From Bog-473 sp963850095 (GTDB lineage: Bacteria > Actinomycetota > Acidimicrobiia > Acidimicrobiales > RAAP-2), in the NCBI GenBank assembly GCA_963850095.1, contig CAWKJX010000014.1:248001-312000 (forward strand): a stretch of 64,000 bases of DNA. Direction: 5' to 3'. Below, piece by piece: positions 7,994-17,689 of the stretch. The notes below the pieces were generated by a model, which had not been told where the DNA came from, did no database searches, and saw only the letters and a list, made by a program, of their open reading frames with translations. Position 1 is the stretch's first letter; each line of letters starts with the position of its first letter. Made by a program: the position numbers and the translations under genes.

Positions 7994-9097
7994 CTACCAC
8001 TCCCCCCAGCCCGACGGAGTGACCATGCCCGTAATGGTGCGGGGGTCGACCGGCTGTCGTATCTCGGCCGCCTGGTACACGGCGAAGCAGAGCTTGAGGA
8101 CGTCGGTGGCCTCGCCCGCCGTCATGGCCGCCGGCGTGCCTCGGAGCAGCGAATCGACGAAGTGTTGGGACGAGCGCACGAAGCCGGCACCCCAGTCGGC
8201 GTCGACCTCGGTGAACTCGGTCGTCTTGCGCTCGTTGACGGTGCCGGTGAAGAGCATGACCGGCGCCAGGTCCAGCATCTCACCCGTGGCCCGGGTGACC
8301 CAGATCTGCCCCTCGTCGCCGGTGATCTCGAAGAACTCGTCGGCGCCGTAGTACGAGGACCGCATGTAGAACTGGGGCGCGTACTGCACCTCCATGGTGC
8401 CGAGCACCTCGGGATCCTCGTACTCGAAGATCACCGCGCAGGGCTCGAAGAAGAGGTCGCGGCGGCGCACCACCGCCTGCACCGAGACGATGTCGAGGTC
8501 GAGCAGCCACAGCGCCATGGCGTACTTGTGCACCATGTCGTCGAAGAGGTGGCCGCCGGCGCTGCGCTTGTCGAGCCTCCAGCCGTAGCCCTCTGGGCGC
8601 AACCCGGCCTGGAAGGCCGAGTCGGTCTGTCCGACCAGGGTGCGGATGCGCAGTGATGTCGGCTTGCCGATGGCGCCGTCGGCCACCAGGCGCTTGGCCA
8701 GTTCGAGTGGTGGGTAGTGCACGAAGCATTCGCTGACCCGCAGGGTGCGCCCGGCGCGGTCCGCCGCCTCCTGCATGGCCACGCCGTCTTCGACGGAGTT
8801 GGCGATGGGCTTCTGGACCGACACGTGCTTGCCCGCCTCGAGCGCGGCGATCACGTGGTCGCGGTGCATATAGGTGGGCGTCAGGATCTCGACGGCGTCG
8901 ATGGAGTCGTCGGCCAACAGGTCGTCCAGGTTGCGGTAGAAGGTCTCGGCCCCCCAGTCGTCGGCGGCCTGGCGGCCCACCGCCTCGTCGGTGTCGCAGA
9001 CGGCCACGACGTCGCAGCGGGGGTCCTCGAGGTACCCCTTGACGTTCATGACCGCGATGTTGCCGGCGCCGAGTACCCCCAGCCGGACTCTCTCCAT
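7994..9097 (-). CDS. Gfo/Idh/MocA family oxidoreductase
   Basis: A 367 aa NAD(P)-dependent sugar-type dehydrogenase. The Rossmann loop GVLGAGN is at 7-13, the conserved QKPIANS is at 95-101 (the EKP motif of the family, Lys 96), and a GGHLFDDMVHKYAMALW segment supplies the Asp and His of the catalytic site. Likely substrate is a cyclic polyol, sugar or similar alcohol. It is preceded 10 bases upstream on the same strand by a CaiB-type CoA-transferase, so the two form one operon. ATG 9097 starts immediately before the Rossmann strand. Confidence 0.85.
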   Translation of the reverse strand: MERVRLGVLGAGNIAVMNVKGYLEDPRCDVVAVCDTDEAVGRQAADDWGAETFYRNLDDLLADDSIDAVEILTPTYMHRDHVIAALEAGKHVSVQKPIANSVEDGVAMQEAADRAGRTLRVSECFVHYPPLELAKRLVADGAIGKPTSLRIRTLVGQTDSAFQAGLRPEGYGWRLDKRSAGGHLFDDMVHKYAMALWLLDLDIVSVQAVVRRRDLFFEPCAVIFEYEDPEVLGTMEVQYAPQFYMRSSYYGADEFFEITGDEGQIWVTRATGEMLDLAPVMLFTGTVNERKTTEFTEVDADWGAGFVRSSQHFVDSLLRGTPAAMTAGEATDVLKLCFAVYQAAEIRQPVDPRTITGMVTPSGWGEW

Positions 9098-9107
9098 CAG
9101 GCCTCTC

Positions 9108-10361
9108 CTATTCCCCGCCGCCCTTGGCGTCGGATCCGAACGCACCACCCTCGCGCGCGGTGGCAATGCGCGTGTCGTCATAGCCCAGGACCGAGCGCAG
9201 CACCTCCTCGGTGTGCTGGCCGACCGTCGGTGCCTTGGCCGGAGCGGGCAGATCCTCGTCGACGAAGTGCAGCGGCGTGAAGATCTGGTCGCTGCCGAGG
9301 TCCTCCGCCGAGAGCAACGGGAACCGGTCGGCGAACTGGGGGTCGTCCAGCAGGGTCCGCGGCGTGTTGACCGGGGCGATGGGCGTGTTGACCCGTCCGC
9401 CGAATTCGAGCCACTCCTCCGCCGTCTTGGTAGCGAAGATGTCGCGCAGCTCGTGCTGGAGCTCGCGGTTGCCGCGGGCGTGGTCGGCGTACTTGGAGCC
9501 GGGCCAGCGCTCGAAGAGCTCGGGGCGGCCCACCCCCTGGCAGAAGTTCTTCCAGAAGGCCTGCTCGGATGCCATGAAGAGGACGTGCTGGCCGTCCGCG
9601 GTCTCATAGACCTGGTACCGCACGCCCTCCACCATGCCGGCGGTGCCCGGGGCGCGGCGCTCGTAATTGTCGGCCTTGTTCCCCGTCACCTCGGACTGGG
9701 GCCGCTCGTAGGACCGCAAGGTCTCGCTGCGCAACCAGTCCATGGCGGCGGCGGCGTCGGACTGGGCGATGTCGATGTAGGAGCCTGCGCCGGTGTCGCG
9801 GGCGCGGATGACGGCGGCCAGGATGCCGAGGGCGCCGAAGAGCGGCCCGGCATTGATGCCGATGGAGACGTGCTCGGGAATGTAGGTGAACCCCTCGTCG
9901 TCGGTGGCCACCTTCACAATGCCGGCCCAGGTGTCGTAGGCCACGCCGTGGCTCGGGTAGTCGCGGTAGGGCCCCGTCATGCCGTAGCCCGAGATGGTGC
10001 AGAACACGATTTTGGGGTTGAGCGCCTTGAGCTCGTCGTAGCCCACGCCGCGCCGGGCCAGCGAGCCCGGCCGCATGGCCTCGACGACGACGTCGGCCCC
10101 GGCGGCCAGCTCCTTGAAGATGGCCACGCCGGCCTCGGTGCGCAGGTCGAGCACGAGCGAGCGCTTACCCCGGTTGAGGTGCAGGTGCATGAGCGAGACG
10201 CCCTCGACGATGGGCCAGGTCATTTCGCGGATGTAGTCCCCGGCCGGGGGCTCGACCTTGATCACCTCGGCACCCAGGTCGACCAAGGCCGTCGTAATCT
10301 GGGCCGGACCCAGTGCCGAACACTCGATGATCCTCAACCCGTGCAGTGGCGGCGTCGCCAT
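9108..10361 (-). CDS. CaiB/BaiF family CoA-transferase (class III)
   Basis: A 417 aa family III CoA-transferase that moves CoA between organic acids. Visible: N-terminal GLRIIECSALGPAQ, the VIKVEPPAGDYIR strand (34-45), LNRGKRSLVLDL (62-73), SGYGMTGPYRDYP (124-136) and the active-site Asp in IAQSDAAAAM (Asp 202). The usual dimer-wrapping C-terminal region is complete. ATG 10361 has GGGAGG four bases upstream; the longer open frame upstream only mirrors the gene on the other strand. Paired with the oxidoreductase, which suggests catabolism of an unidentified acid as its CoA ester. Confidence 0.88.
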   Translation of the reverse strand: MATPPLHGLRIIECSALGPAQITTALVDLGAEVIKVEPPAGDYIREMTWPIVEGVSLMHLHLNRGKRSLVLDLRTEAGVAIFKELAAGADVVVEAMRPGSLARRGVGYDELKALNPKIVFCTISGYGMTGPYRDYPSHGVAYDTWAGIVKVATDDEGFTYIPEHVSIGINAGPLFGALGILAAVIRARDTGAGSYIDIAQSDAAAAMDWLRSETLRSYERPQSEVTGNKADNYERRAPGTAGMVEGVRYQVYETADGQHVLFMASEQAFWKNFCQGVGRPELFERWPGSKYADHARGNRELQHELRDIFATKTAEEWLEFGGRVNTPIAPVNTPRTLLDDPQFADRFPLLSAEDLGSDQIFTPLHFVDEDLPAPAKAPTVGQHTEEVLRSVLGYDDTRIATAREGGAFGSDAKGGGE

Positions 10362-10469
10362 CGGACCTCCCGTTGTCGAAGGCCGGATCGTAGCGGTAAC
10401 GGCTTGGGCAACAGGCGTGACCCTTGGCCATAATTGAGCGGAATATCCTGCCGGGAAGGGGAGTGAGCG

Positions 10470-11504
10470 GTGGATGCGCTGGACGACGCCCTGACCGTCT
10501 TCGCCGCCACGGCGCCGCAGTACGGGCCACTTCGCCTCTCCAACCACGGCCCCATGGCGGCCGAGGCGCTGGCCAGCCTGGGCCGGTCCGACGCCATCGA
10601 GGGCTGGGTCGAGCGCTACCGCCGCCGGCTCGACGACGCACCGGCCCCCGCCGACCGGCCCCTGTCGGAGGACGAGTGGCCGGCCTCGCTGGGCCGGGCC
10701 GACCGGTATGCGGAGTGGCTGGCCCTGTTCGAGCGGGAGGTGGCCGACCGGCCGGTGGCCGCCGTGGTGGGGGAATGGGTGCCCCGGCTCCTGCCCGGAG
10801 CGGTCGGCGCGGCCACCCACGGGCTCATCCGGACCGGCCACGCCCTGCGTGCCCTGGGGGCGGCCGACACGGCGCCGCGCCGGCTCGAGGTCGCCCAGGC
10901 GCTGGCGTACTGGGCCTCGCAGTACCAGGAGCTTCCGGGGCCGCCGCTGCTGATCGGCCAACAGAGCGTGGCCGAGGCCCTGGCCGCCCTGCCCTACCTG
11001 CCCGAGGACGCGCCGGCCCAGCTGCTCATCAGCGACACGGTGGCCCAGGTGGCCGAAATCGCCGACGAGTTCGAGCAGGGGGTGGCGTCGCTGCGACGCA
11101 CGGCCGTGCCGCTCGACCTGCTCGACCGGTTGGCGGCCGGCGGTGCCCTGGCCTACCTGCGCAATGCCGACGGCGGCGGCACCATCGGCCTGTTGCACTC
11201 CGTCACGTCGCCCTTGGCCTGCGAGTTGGTGCTGCCCTGGCTGGCCGAGGAGGACCGGGACGCCGCGCTCGGCTACGTGTGGCAGGCCGTGGCGGCGCTC
11301 CACGTGGCCTACGCCCTTGACCGGCACGGGCCGGCGCCGGTCAAGGGCGCAGCTTCGAAGGCGGTATTGGTGGACCAGGCGGTGGCGTCCGGTGACGAGC
11401 ACGCCATAAAGCTGACCGAGGCCGCACTGCGTTCGTTCCGCCGCTGCGGCGATCCCACGCTGCTGTGGGCGGCGGCCGACGCCTGCACCCGCCTCGGAGG
11501 CTGA
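10470..11504 (+). CDS. Questin oxidase-like protein (DUF4243)
   Basis: A 344 aa protein resembling the fungal questin oxidase / AflY-like family. Seen are the N-terminal SNHGPMAAEAL motif, ATHGLIRTGHALRAL in the first third and a mainly helical, Ala/Leu-rich body. Fungal members carry out Baeyer-Villiger-type ring cleavage of anthraquinones; bacterial members have no assigned substrate. GTG 10470 follows a purine-rich GGGAAGGGGAG. No cofactor motif is visible. It is divergent from the CoA-transferase gene. Confidence 0.7.
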   Translation: MDALDDALTVFAATAPQYGPLRLSNHGPMAAEALASLGRSDAIEGWVERYRRRLDDAPAPADRPLSEDEWPASLGRADRYAEWLALFEREVADRPVAAVVGEWVPRLLPGAVGAATHGLIRTGHALRALGAADTAPRRLEVAQALAYWASQYQELPGPPLLIGQQSVAEALAALPYLPEDAPAQLLISDTVAQVAEIADEFEQGVASLRRTAVPLDLLDRLAAGGALAYLRNADGGGTIGLLHSVTSPLACELVLPWLAEEDRDAALGYVWQAVAALHVAYALDRHGPAPVKGAASKAVLVDQAVASGDEHAIKLTEAALRSFRRCGDPTLLWAAADACTRLGG

Positions 11505-11575
11505 CGCAGGCGCGCGGGGCGGGCCGCCAGGCACCTCGATAGATTCGGACCTCCCACCCGATTGAGGAGACCCGC

Positions 11576-12604
11576 ATGGACTACCGCACTCTCGGCCGCA
11601 CCGGCGTCAAGGTGAGCCCCCTCTGCCTCGGGGCGATGATGTTCGGTGTCTTCGGCAACACCGACCACGACGACTCCATCCGCATCATCCACCGGGCCGT
11701 CGACGCCGGTATCAACTTCATCGACACGGCGGACGTCTACTCCTTCGGCGAGTCGGAGGAGATCGTCGGCAAGGCGCTGGCCCAGATAAAGCGTCATCAG
11801 GTCGTCCTGGCCACCAAGGTGCACGGGAGCATGGGGAAGGATCCCAACGCGCAGGGCAACTCGCGCCGCTGGATCATGACCGAGTGCGACCGCAGCCTGA
11901 CCCGGCTCGGCACCGACTACATCGACCTCTACCAAATCCACCGGCCGTCGCCCGAGACCGACATCGACGAGACGCTCGGCGCGCTGACCGATTTGGTGCG
12001 CGCCGGCAAAATCCGCTACTTCGGCAGCTCCACCTTCCCGGCCCACGAAATCGTCGAGGCGCAGTGGGTGGCCGAGCGGCGTGGTCGGGAGCGCTTCGTC
12101 ACCGAGCAGCCGCCGTACTCCATTCTCGTGCGCAGCATTGAGAAGGATGTGTTGCCCATGTGCGAGAAGTACGGCATGGGCGTGCTCTCGTGGAGCCCCT
12201 TGGCCGGCGGGTGGCTCTCGGGCGCGTTCGGCCCGGGCAAGGAGAACACGAGCCGCCGCGCCGCCGCGCTGCCGCACCACTTCGACATGGAGCTTCCGGG
12301 CAACCAGGCCAAGCTCGAGGCCGTCACCAGGCTGACCGAGCTGGCGGACGACGCCGGCCTGCCTCTGATTCAGCTGGCGCTCGGCTTCGTGCTGGCCCAC
12401 CCGGGGGTGACGTCGCCCATCATCGGGCCGCGCACCATGGAGCACCTCGAGGCGCAGCTGCCCGCGCTCGAGCTGCGCCTGAGCCCCGACGTGCTCGACC
12501 GGATCGACGCCATCGTCGCCCCGGGTACCGACCTGAACGTGCAGGACGTCGGCTGGGTTCCGGCCGCCATCGCCGACGCCTCGTTGCGCCGGCGGGCGCA
12601 CTAG
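11576..12604 (+). CDS. Aldo/keto reductase
   Basis: A 342 aa NADPH-dependent TIM-barrel oxidoreductase. All four catalytic residues are visible: Asp 53 and Tyr 55 in DTADVYSFGE, Lys 81 in LATKVHG and His 122 in IDLYQIHRP. The C-terminal IGPRTMEHLEAQ segment contacts NADP. Length and motifs match the AKR11/YajO-like branch, which reduces a wide set of aldehydes. ATG 11576 follows TTGAGGAG. Physiological substrate unknown. Confidence 0.9.
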   Translation: MDYRTLGRTGVKVSPLCLGAMMFGVFGNTDHDDSIRIIHRAVDAGINFIDTADVYSFGESEEIVGKALAQIKRHQVVLATKVHGSMGKDPNAQGNSRRWIMTECDRSLTRLGTDYIDLYQIHRPSPETDIDETLGALTDLVRAGKIRYFGSSTFPAHEIVEAQWVAERRGRERFVTEQPPYSILVRSIEKDVLPMCEKYGMGVLSWSPLAGGWLSGAFGPGKENTSRRAAALPHHFDMELPGNQAKLEAVTRLTELADDAGLPLIQLALGFVLAHPGVTSPIIGPRTMEHLEAQLPALELRLSPDVLDRIDAIVAPGTDLNVQDVGWVPAAIADASLRRRAH

Positions 12605-12647
12605 GGCGGGCGCGGGTCGATCAGAGCGCGCTGACGCGAGGAGGGGG

Positions 12648-14123
12648 ATGGAGCCGATCGCGGCGCGTGCCGCCAGCGAGGTTCGCTTCGACGAGACGGT
12701 CGACGTCGTGGTGGTGGGGTTGGGAGTGGCGGGCGCGTCCGCGGTGGTGGCGGCGCGCCAGGCCGGAGCGGACGTGCTGGCCGTCGAACGGGGCGCGGGT
12801 CCGGGGGGGACGTCGGCCCACTCCGGTGGCCTCATCTACCTGGGCGGCGGCACGGCCCTCCAGGACGCCTGCGGCGTGGCGGACTCGGTACAGAACATGG
12901 CGACGTTCCTGCGGGCCGCTCTCGGGCCCGGCGCGGACGACGACCGGATTGAGGCCTACTGCGAGGGCTCGCCGGAGCACTTCGACTGGTTGGTCTCCGT
13001 CGGCGTGCCGTTCCGCGCCGCGTTCTGCGACGAGCCGAACCGCGAGTCGGCCGATGACGCGGGGCTGCTCTTCAGCGGCGGTGAGGACAGCTACCCGTTC
13101 GACGAGCTGGCGGTCCCGGTGCCACGCGGTCACAAGCCGCAGTACGTCGACTCGGCCGGCGGCTTCCTCATGGAACGCCTCGGGGCCGCCGTGTCGGCCA
13201 GCGCCGCCCGCGTGGTGGCCGACACCCGGGCCGAGGCGCTGGTGGTCGACGGAGGTGAGGTGGTGGGGGTCGACGTGAGGACCGCCGACGGCTCCCGGGC
13301 CGTCCGGGCCCGGGGCGGCGTCGTCCTGGCCGCCGGCGGTTTCATCCACAACGAGGCGATGGTCGCCGAGCACTGCCCGCTGGCCCATACGCCCGATGCG
13401 GCCTGGCGGATCGGCACCCCGGGCGACGACGGCCGCGGCATCCGCCTGGGCGCCGGCGCCGGCGCCGGCACGACCAGGCTCGACGCCTTCGAGTGCGCGT
13501 TGCCCCTCGGTCCGCCCCACCGCCTGGCCCGCGGGATTCTGGTCAACGGCGGTGGCGAGCGGTTCGTCAACGAGGACACCTATACCGGTCGCATCGGGCT
13601 GCAGGCCCTGCGCGACCACGGCGGCTTCGTGCACATGATCACCGATGACGTCATTTTCGAGCCGAACCTCCTCGGGCTGCGCATCCGCTACGCCGCCGCC
13701 TCCCCCGAGGAGCTGGCGGACGACATCGGCGTCCCGCCCGACGCGCTGGCGCGCACGGTGCGCGACTACAACGACGCGGCGGCCCGAGGTGACGATCCGG
13801 CCTTCCACAAGCGTGCGCCCTACCTGCAGCCCATCGGCGTGCCGCCGGCGAGCGGCATCGGCGCCATCGACCTGCGCGTCGATCACGGCGCCATATACGC
13901 CACCTTCACCCTGGGTGGCCTCGTCACCGACACCGAAGGCGCCGCGCTCGACGACGCCGGGCGTCGCGTCCTGGGTCTGTACGCCGCCGGCCGGACCGCC
14001 GCCAGCCTGGCCGCCCACGACTACGCCAGCGGCATCAGCCTCGGCGACGGCTCGTTCTTCGGCCGGCGGGCCGGGCGTCACGCCGCCGGCCGGGCCCGGG
14101 CGCAGCGCTCCTCACCGCAGTAG
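12648..14123 (+). CDS. KstD/fumarate-reductase-like FAD oxidoreductase
   Basis: A 491 aa flavoprotein of the FAD_binding_2 family. The ADP-binding loop VVVGLGVAGASA is at 20-31, and a second flavin motif (GGTSAHSGG) follows, as in 3-ketosteroid delta-1-dehydrogenase and soluble fumarate reductases. The substrate domain lies about 110-360, followed by the C-terminal flavin strand GLYAAGRTAASLAA and DYASGISLGDGSFFGRRAG. The family introduces or removes a C=C bond next to a carbonyl. ATG 12648 follows GAGGAGGGG. Whether the substrate is a steroid cannot be said from sequence alone. Confidence 0.8.
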   Translation: MEPIAARAASEVRFDETVDVVVVGLGVAGASAVVAARQAGADVLAVERGAGPGGTSAHSGGLIYLGGGTALQDACGVADSVQNMATFLRAALGPGADDDRIEAYCEGSPEHFDWLVSVGVPFRAAFCDEPNRESADDAGLLFSGGEDSYPFDELAVPVPRGHKPQYVDSAGGFLMERLGAAVSASAARVVADTRAEALVVDGGEVVGVDVRTADGSRAVRARGGVVLAAGGFIHNEAMVAEHCPLAHTPDAAWRIGTPGDDGRGIRLGAGAGAGTTRLDAFECALPLGPPHRLARGILVNGGGERFVNEDTYTGRIGLQALRDHGGFVHMITDDVIFEPNLLGLRIRYAAASPEELADDIGVPPDALARTVRDYNDAAARGDDPAFHKRAPYLQPIGVPPASGIGAIDLRVDHGAIYATFTLGGLVTDTEGAALDDAGRRVLGLYAAGRTAASLAAHDYASGISLGDGSFFGRRAGRHAAGRARAQRSSPQ

Positions 14124-14242
14124 GGGTGACTTTGTGCGGTGTGGATCACAGCGCGGTTGAACTCCCGTCGGCACGCGGGCGTCGCGACCGAGGTCATCGT
14201 TTACAATCGCTGAAGCGCCCGTCAGCCTCGAGCGACGATCGG

Positions 14243-15020
14243 ATGGACCAGGTGGAGCGGAATACTTCAGAGGTCATCAGCCGGAAGTAGACGATTGGAC
14301 CGAGGAGATGCGAGTGCGCCCCCGAGAGCATGGACGTCCGGTTCAAATCGCCCGGCGAACTGGTCACGGTGGCTGACGAAGAGGCCGAGCGCCAATTGAA
14401 GACACGCTGGGCGCGCTGATCCCCGATGCAGTCTTCGTCGTTGAGGAGGAATACTCGGTTGGTTCCGGACTGGCGACGCCTTGCGCAGCGAACAGGTCTG
14501 GCTCGTAGACCCACTGGACGGGACGGCCAACTTCGTCTCGGGGTCCCCGCAGTGGGCCGTGATGGTCGACTGGTGCGGGGAGGCGACGACAATTCGGCAT
14601 GGATTTCGCAGCCCGCCGCCAGGTCATGTACCAAGCCGAAGTCGGCGCGAGCGCCGACACGAGGGCGGTGTCCCGCTCGTTCGGCCATCGGCTCCCGCGG
14701 CGGCAGGCAGATCTCCGGGGATGCGTCCTACCAAAGTTCCTCGATGCACCGACCAGAGCGCGAGTGGACGAGAATCGTCTTGCTTCGGATCGGTTGGCCC
14801 GGGGACCACGTCAGCGGGCATCGACTACCCGAGGTTGCCCGAAGGTGAGCAGGACTTCGTGATGTTCTGGCGGACGTTGCCTTCGGACCACGCTCCGGGC
14901 GGCCCCTGGTGGGGGAGTCCGGGGGTTGTTGCGGAGACTCAACGGTGACCCGTACTCGCCGAGACAATTCGGCGCCGGTCTGCTGGCTGCGCGGCGGGGC
15001 GGGATACCTGGCAGGTGGTG
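14243..15020 (+). pseudogene. Broken inositol monophosphatase-family gene
   Basis: Pieces of one inositol-1-monophosphatase/histidinol-phosphatase-like protein appear in order but in changing frames. From the left: FKSPGELVTVADEEAERQL, then LIPDAVFVVEEE, then WLVDPLDGTANFVSGSPQW (the metal-binding DPLDGT motif), then RQVMYQAEVGASADTR, LPKFLDAPTRARVDENR, GIDYPRLPEGEQDFVMFW and RLNGDPYSPRQFGAGLLA. There is an in-frame TAG at codon 16 and at least five frame changes. The remnant cannot make a working enzyme as written. Decay and poor sequence are both possible; the neighbouring hydrolase shows the same defect. Confidence 0.75.
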
Positions 15021-15099
15021 AGAGACAGCACTCCTCGAGGACCTGAGATTCGACGGCGAACCAGAGCCGAGCTCTAGGGCCGGAGTGTGTCGTCCCGGT

Positions 15100-15963
15100 T
15101 CATCGCCCAACGGGATGCCCGACACCCTCGCCTATTATCGACCGAGGGTTGTTCGACTGTGAAGGACCGCTCTTGCGACTGGCTACGCGAAGCGGACCGG
15201 CCCGGCGGGCGCCGCTAGCTGCGCGCAGCGCCTCGGCGATCACCAACCCGGTCGGGCCGCGAGTTGAGGTAGGGCTCCGGCGCGTGCATGCGGTGCCCGT
15301 TGTCGACGAGCACGCTCTTCGACCCGGGGCCCGAACTTCTCGGTGAGCGACGAGGCACACGCCTTGTCGTTGCGGGCGCGCACGTTGACCCACCGCTGCA
15401 CCGGGCCGGGCCAGGCACCGACACCGTCGACCGGTGCCGGGTCCAGGCTGTCGAAGACCATGGGCGCGGCCAAGGGGGAACCGAGGGTGACGAAAGTCCT
15501 GACCGGCCATTCGGGGTGGTGGACCAAGCGCCGTGTAGGCCACCACCGTCCCGAAGGAGTGCGCCACCACCACCCGGGTGTCGTCGCCGATCACCCGCTC
15601 CAGACGCTCGCGCAGCCGGTCGCGCAGATCGGGCTCGGTGAACATGACCGTGGCCATGTCGACGGTGCGCTCGAAGGTGGCCTGGCTGGCCGCCTCGCCC
15701 AACGCGGCCAGGACGTCCGTGTCGGCCAGGTCGTGCAACGCCTCGGCCACCCCCGGCCGCGACTCGGCCAGCTGCTGCTCCTCCTCCGTCCCCGGGTGCC
15801 GCCGGAAGAGGTCGCCGTAGAAGCAGACGTCGAGATCGTCGGCCTCCAGTTCGAGCCCGTGGTGCCACAGCCCGTCGCGGACGGCGGGCAGCCACCGGGC
15901 CTTGAGCTCGTTGGGGCCCCACAGCTCGTTGAAGGCTCCGTGGACCAGGACGAGGCGTGCCAT
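15100..15963 (-). pseudogene. Alpha/beta hydrolase gene with three frameshifts
   Basis: The 5' half is intact: MARLVLVHGAFNELWG, then VVVAHSFGTVVAYTAL with the nucleophile Ser in a GxSxG-like AHSFG. The rest continues in other frames: PEWPVRTFVTLGSPLAAPM, QRWVNVRARNDKACAS, SVLVDNGHRMHAPEPYLNS (catalytic His), then TGLVIAEALRAAS. Each join is explained by one extra base in a G/C run, near 15524, 15327-15330 and 15254-15256. This is either a decayed esterase or a sequence error. It is the last gene of the run starting at 18765. Confidence 0.75.
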
Positions 15964-15988
15964 GGGCGGACATCATCGCGGACGGCGG

Positions 15989-17689
15989 TCAGGTGGTGCT
16001 CTCGAGGACCTGGCGCAACGCTACTCCGGCGCGCCGTCCGGCCTCCTCCGACGGCAGTGCGTCGAGGGTGTCCGAGAACACCTCGACCCCGAAGGGGGCG
16101 CCGGTGCCGGTGGCCCGCAGGTCGGCCACGAGCGCCGGCAGGTCGAGCTCGCCCTGACCGGGGAGCAGGCGTTCGTGCAGGGTGGCGTGCACCAGGTCGG
16201 CCTCGGGCCGGGCCGGGGCGTCGCTCAGCTGCAGGGCGAGGATGCGGGCGCCCGGGATCGTGCGCAGGAGGCCGGTGCCGGCCGAGCCGCTGCGGAAGTA
16301 GTGCCAGGCGTCGACGGTGAGGCCGCCGTTGGGCTGATCGGCCTGGCGCACGACCCGCCAGGCGGTGTCGAGGTCGGGGATCTTGGACCAGGGGAGGAAC
16401 TCGAGGTGGACCAGGAGGCCGTGCTCGGCCGCCCGCCGGCACAGGCCGGCGAAGGCCTCGGCGGCCTGCTCCAGCGTCCAGTCGCCCCCGAAGACGTCGA
16501 CGGCATTGAGCGACCGGGCGCCGACGGCGTCGGCCACGGCGAACAGCTCGGTCTCGCCGAACCCGAAGATGCGGCTGGCGTCGAACTCGGGCCCGACGTG
16601 GACGTCGGCCGCGCCGGGCGGCCACCACCAGGCCGGGTCGAGCTCGGCCACCACCAGGCCGTGGTCGGCCAGGATCAGGCGGATGTCCTTGTCGCTCCGT
16701 CCCTCGGCGCGGGCGTCCTGGTAGTCGCGGCCCCAGAGCGAAATGGCACCGAAGCCACCTGCGGTCGCGGCGGCCGCCCGCTCGGTGAACGGGATCCCGG
16801 GCCGCAGCGTCCCCGAGCACAGCACGCTCGGGGCGGGCGCGCCGGCGGGCTCGGGTTTCGGGCCGGGCACCGCGGCGCTCAGGACGGCGGCGACGGCTCG
16901 AGGGGAGCGCACCGGCACCGTGATGGCCGGTGATTCCGTGCCGCCGTCGACCTCGAACACCTTGCCGGTGACCCAGGAGCTGGCGTCCGAGACCAGGTAG
17001 AGGACGGCGCAGGCGATGTCCTCGGGCTCGCCCGGGCGGCCCATGGGCGTCCCGGCCAGGAACTGGCTCCGGAGCGTGTCGTCGGTCAGCACGATGTCGA
17101 GCGAGCGGGTGGCGACGCCGCCGACGTCAATGGCGTTGACGCGGACCCGCGGTGCCAGCTCTGGTGCCACGTTGCGCGTCATCCGGTCGAGCGCAGCCTT
17201 GACGGCGCCGTAGGCGGCGAAACTGGTCTGGGTCATGCTGGCCGAGCGCGACGAAATGTTGACGATGGCGCCCTGCCCGCTGGTGTCCACCATGCGGCGG
17301 GCCGCCAGCTTGGTCAGCATGAACGGCGCCGTCACGTTGAAGTGGAAGGCCGCTTCCAAGAACCGCTCGCTGGTGTCCATGGCGGCCCTCGGCATGGCGC
17401 CGCCGGCGTTGTTCACCGCGATGTCGAGCCGGCCGAACCGAGCCACGGTGGCGTCCACCAGCTGCTCGAGTTGGCCCAGGTCGGTCACGTCCGTCGGCAC
17501 GGCCAGCGCCCGCCGCCCCTGGGCCTCGACCAGTGCCGCCACCTCCTCGAGGTCCGAGGTCGTGCGGGCGGCCAGGACCACGTCCGCGCCGGCCTGGGCC
17601 AGGCCGACGGCGATGCCCCGGCCGATGCCGAGGCCGGCCCCGGTGACGACCGCCACGCGGTCGTCGAGGCGGAAGCGATCGAGGATCAC
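15989..17689 (-). CDS. SDR fused to xylose-isomerase-like TIM barrel
   Basis: One uninterrupted 566 aa frame with two enzymes. Residues 1-255 are a classical SDR: TGAGLGIG (16-23), NNAG (93-96), Ser about 147 and YGAVK (Tyr 160, Lys 164), ending VDGGTES. After an Ala/Pro linker, residues 285-566 match sugar-phosphate isomerase/epimerases: SVLCSGTLRPGIPF start, HLEFLPWSKIPDLDTAW, TVDAWHYFRSGS, LQLSDAP and FGVEVFSDTLDAL, supplying the usual Glu/Asp/His/Glu metal site. GTG 17689 overlaps the stop of the upstream reductase gene (GTGA). Relatives of the halves are usually separate proteins. A lost stop is possible, but no frame change is needed. Confidence 0.82.
   Translation of the reverse strand: MILDRFRLDDRVAVVTGAGLGIGRGIAVGLAQAGADVVLAARTTSDLEEVAALVEAQGRRALAVPTDVTDLGQLEQLVDATVARFGRLDIAVNNAGGAMPRAAMDTSERFLEAAFHFNVTAPFMLTKLAARRMVDTSGQGAIVNISSRSASMTQTSFAAYGAVKAALDRMTRNVAPELAPRVRVNAIDVGGVATRSLDIVLTDDTLRSQFLAGTPMGRPGEPEDIACAVLYLVSDASSWVTGKVFEVDGGTESPAITVPVRSPRAVAAVLSAAVPGPKPEPAGAPAPSVLCSGTLRPGIPFTERAAAATAGGFGAISLWGRDYQDARAEGRSDKDIRLILADHGLVVAELDPAWWWPPGAADVHVGPEFDASRIFGFGETELFAVADAVGARSLNAVDVFGGDWTLEQAAEAFAGLCRRAAEHGLLVHLEFLPWSKIPDLDTAWRVVRQADQPNGGLTVDAWHYFRSGSAGTGLLRTIPGARILALQLSDAPARPEADLVHATLHERLLPGQGELDLPALVADLRATGTGAPFGVEVFSDTLDALPSEEAGRRAGVALRQVLESTT

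Noticed and set aside
10362..11534. N-terminal extension of the CoA-transferase frame
   Set aside because: It lies opposite the questin-oxidase-like gene, has no family match, and ATG 10361 has a good ribosome site.
12621..14081. Minus-strand open frame opposite the KstD-like gene
   Set aside because: No motif, and it coincides exactly with codon-position constraints of the plus-strand flavoprotein gene.
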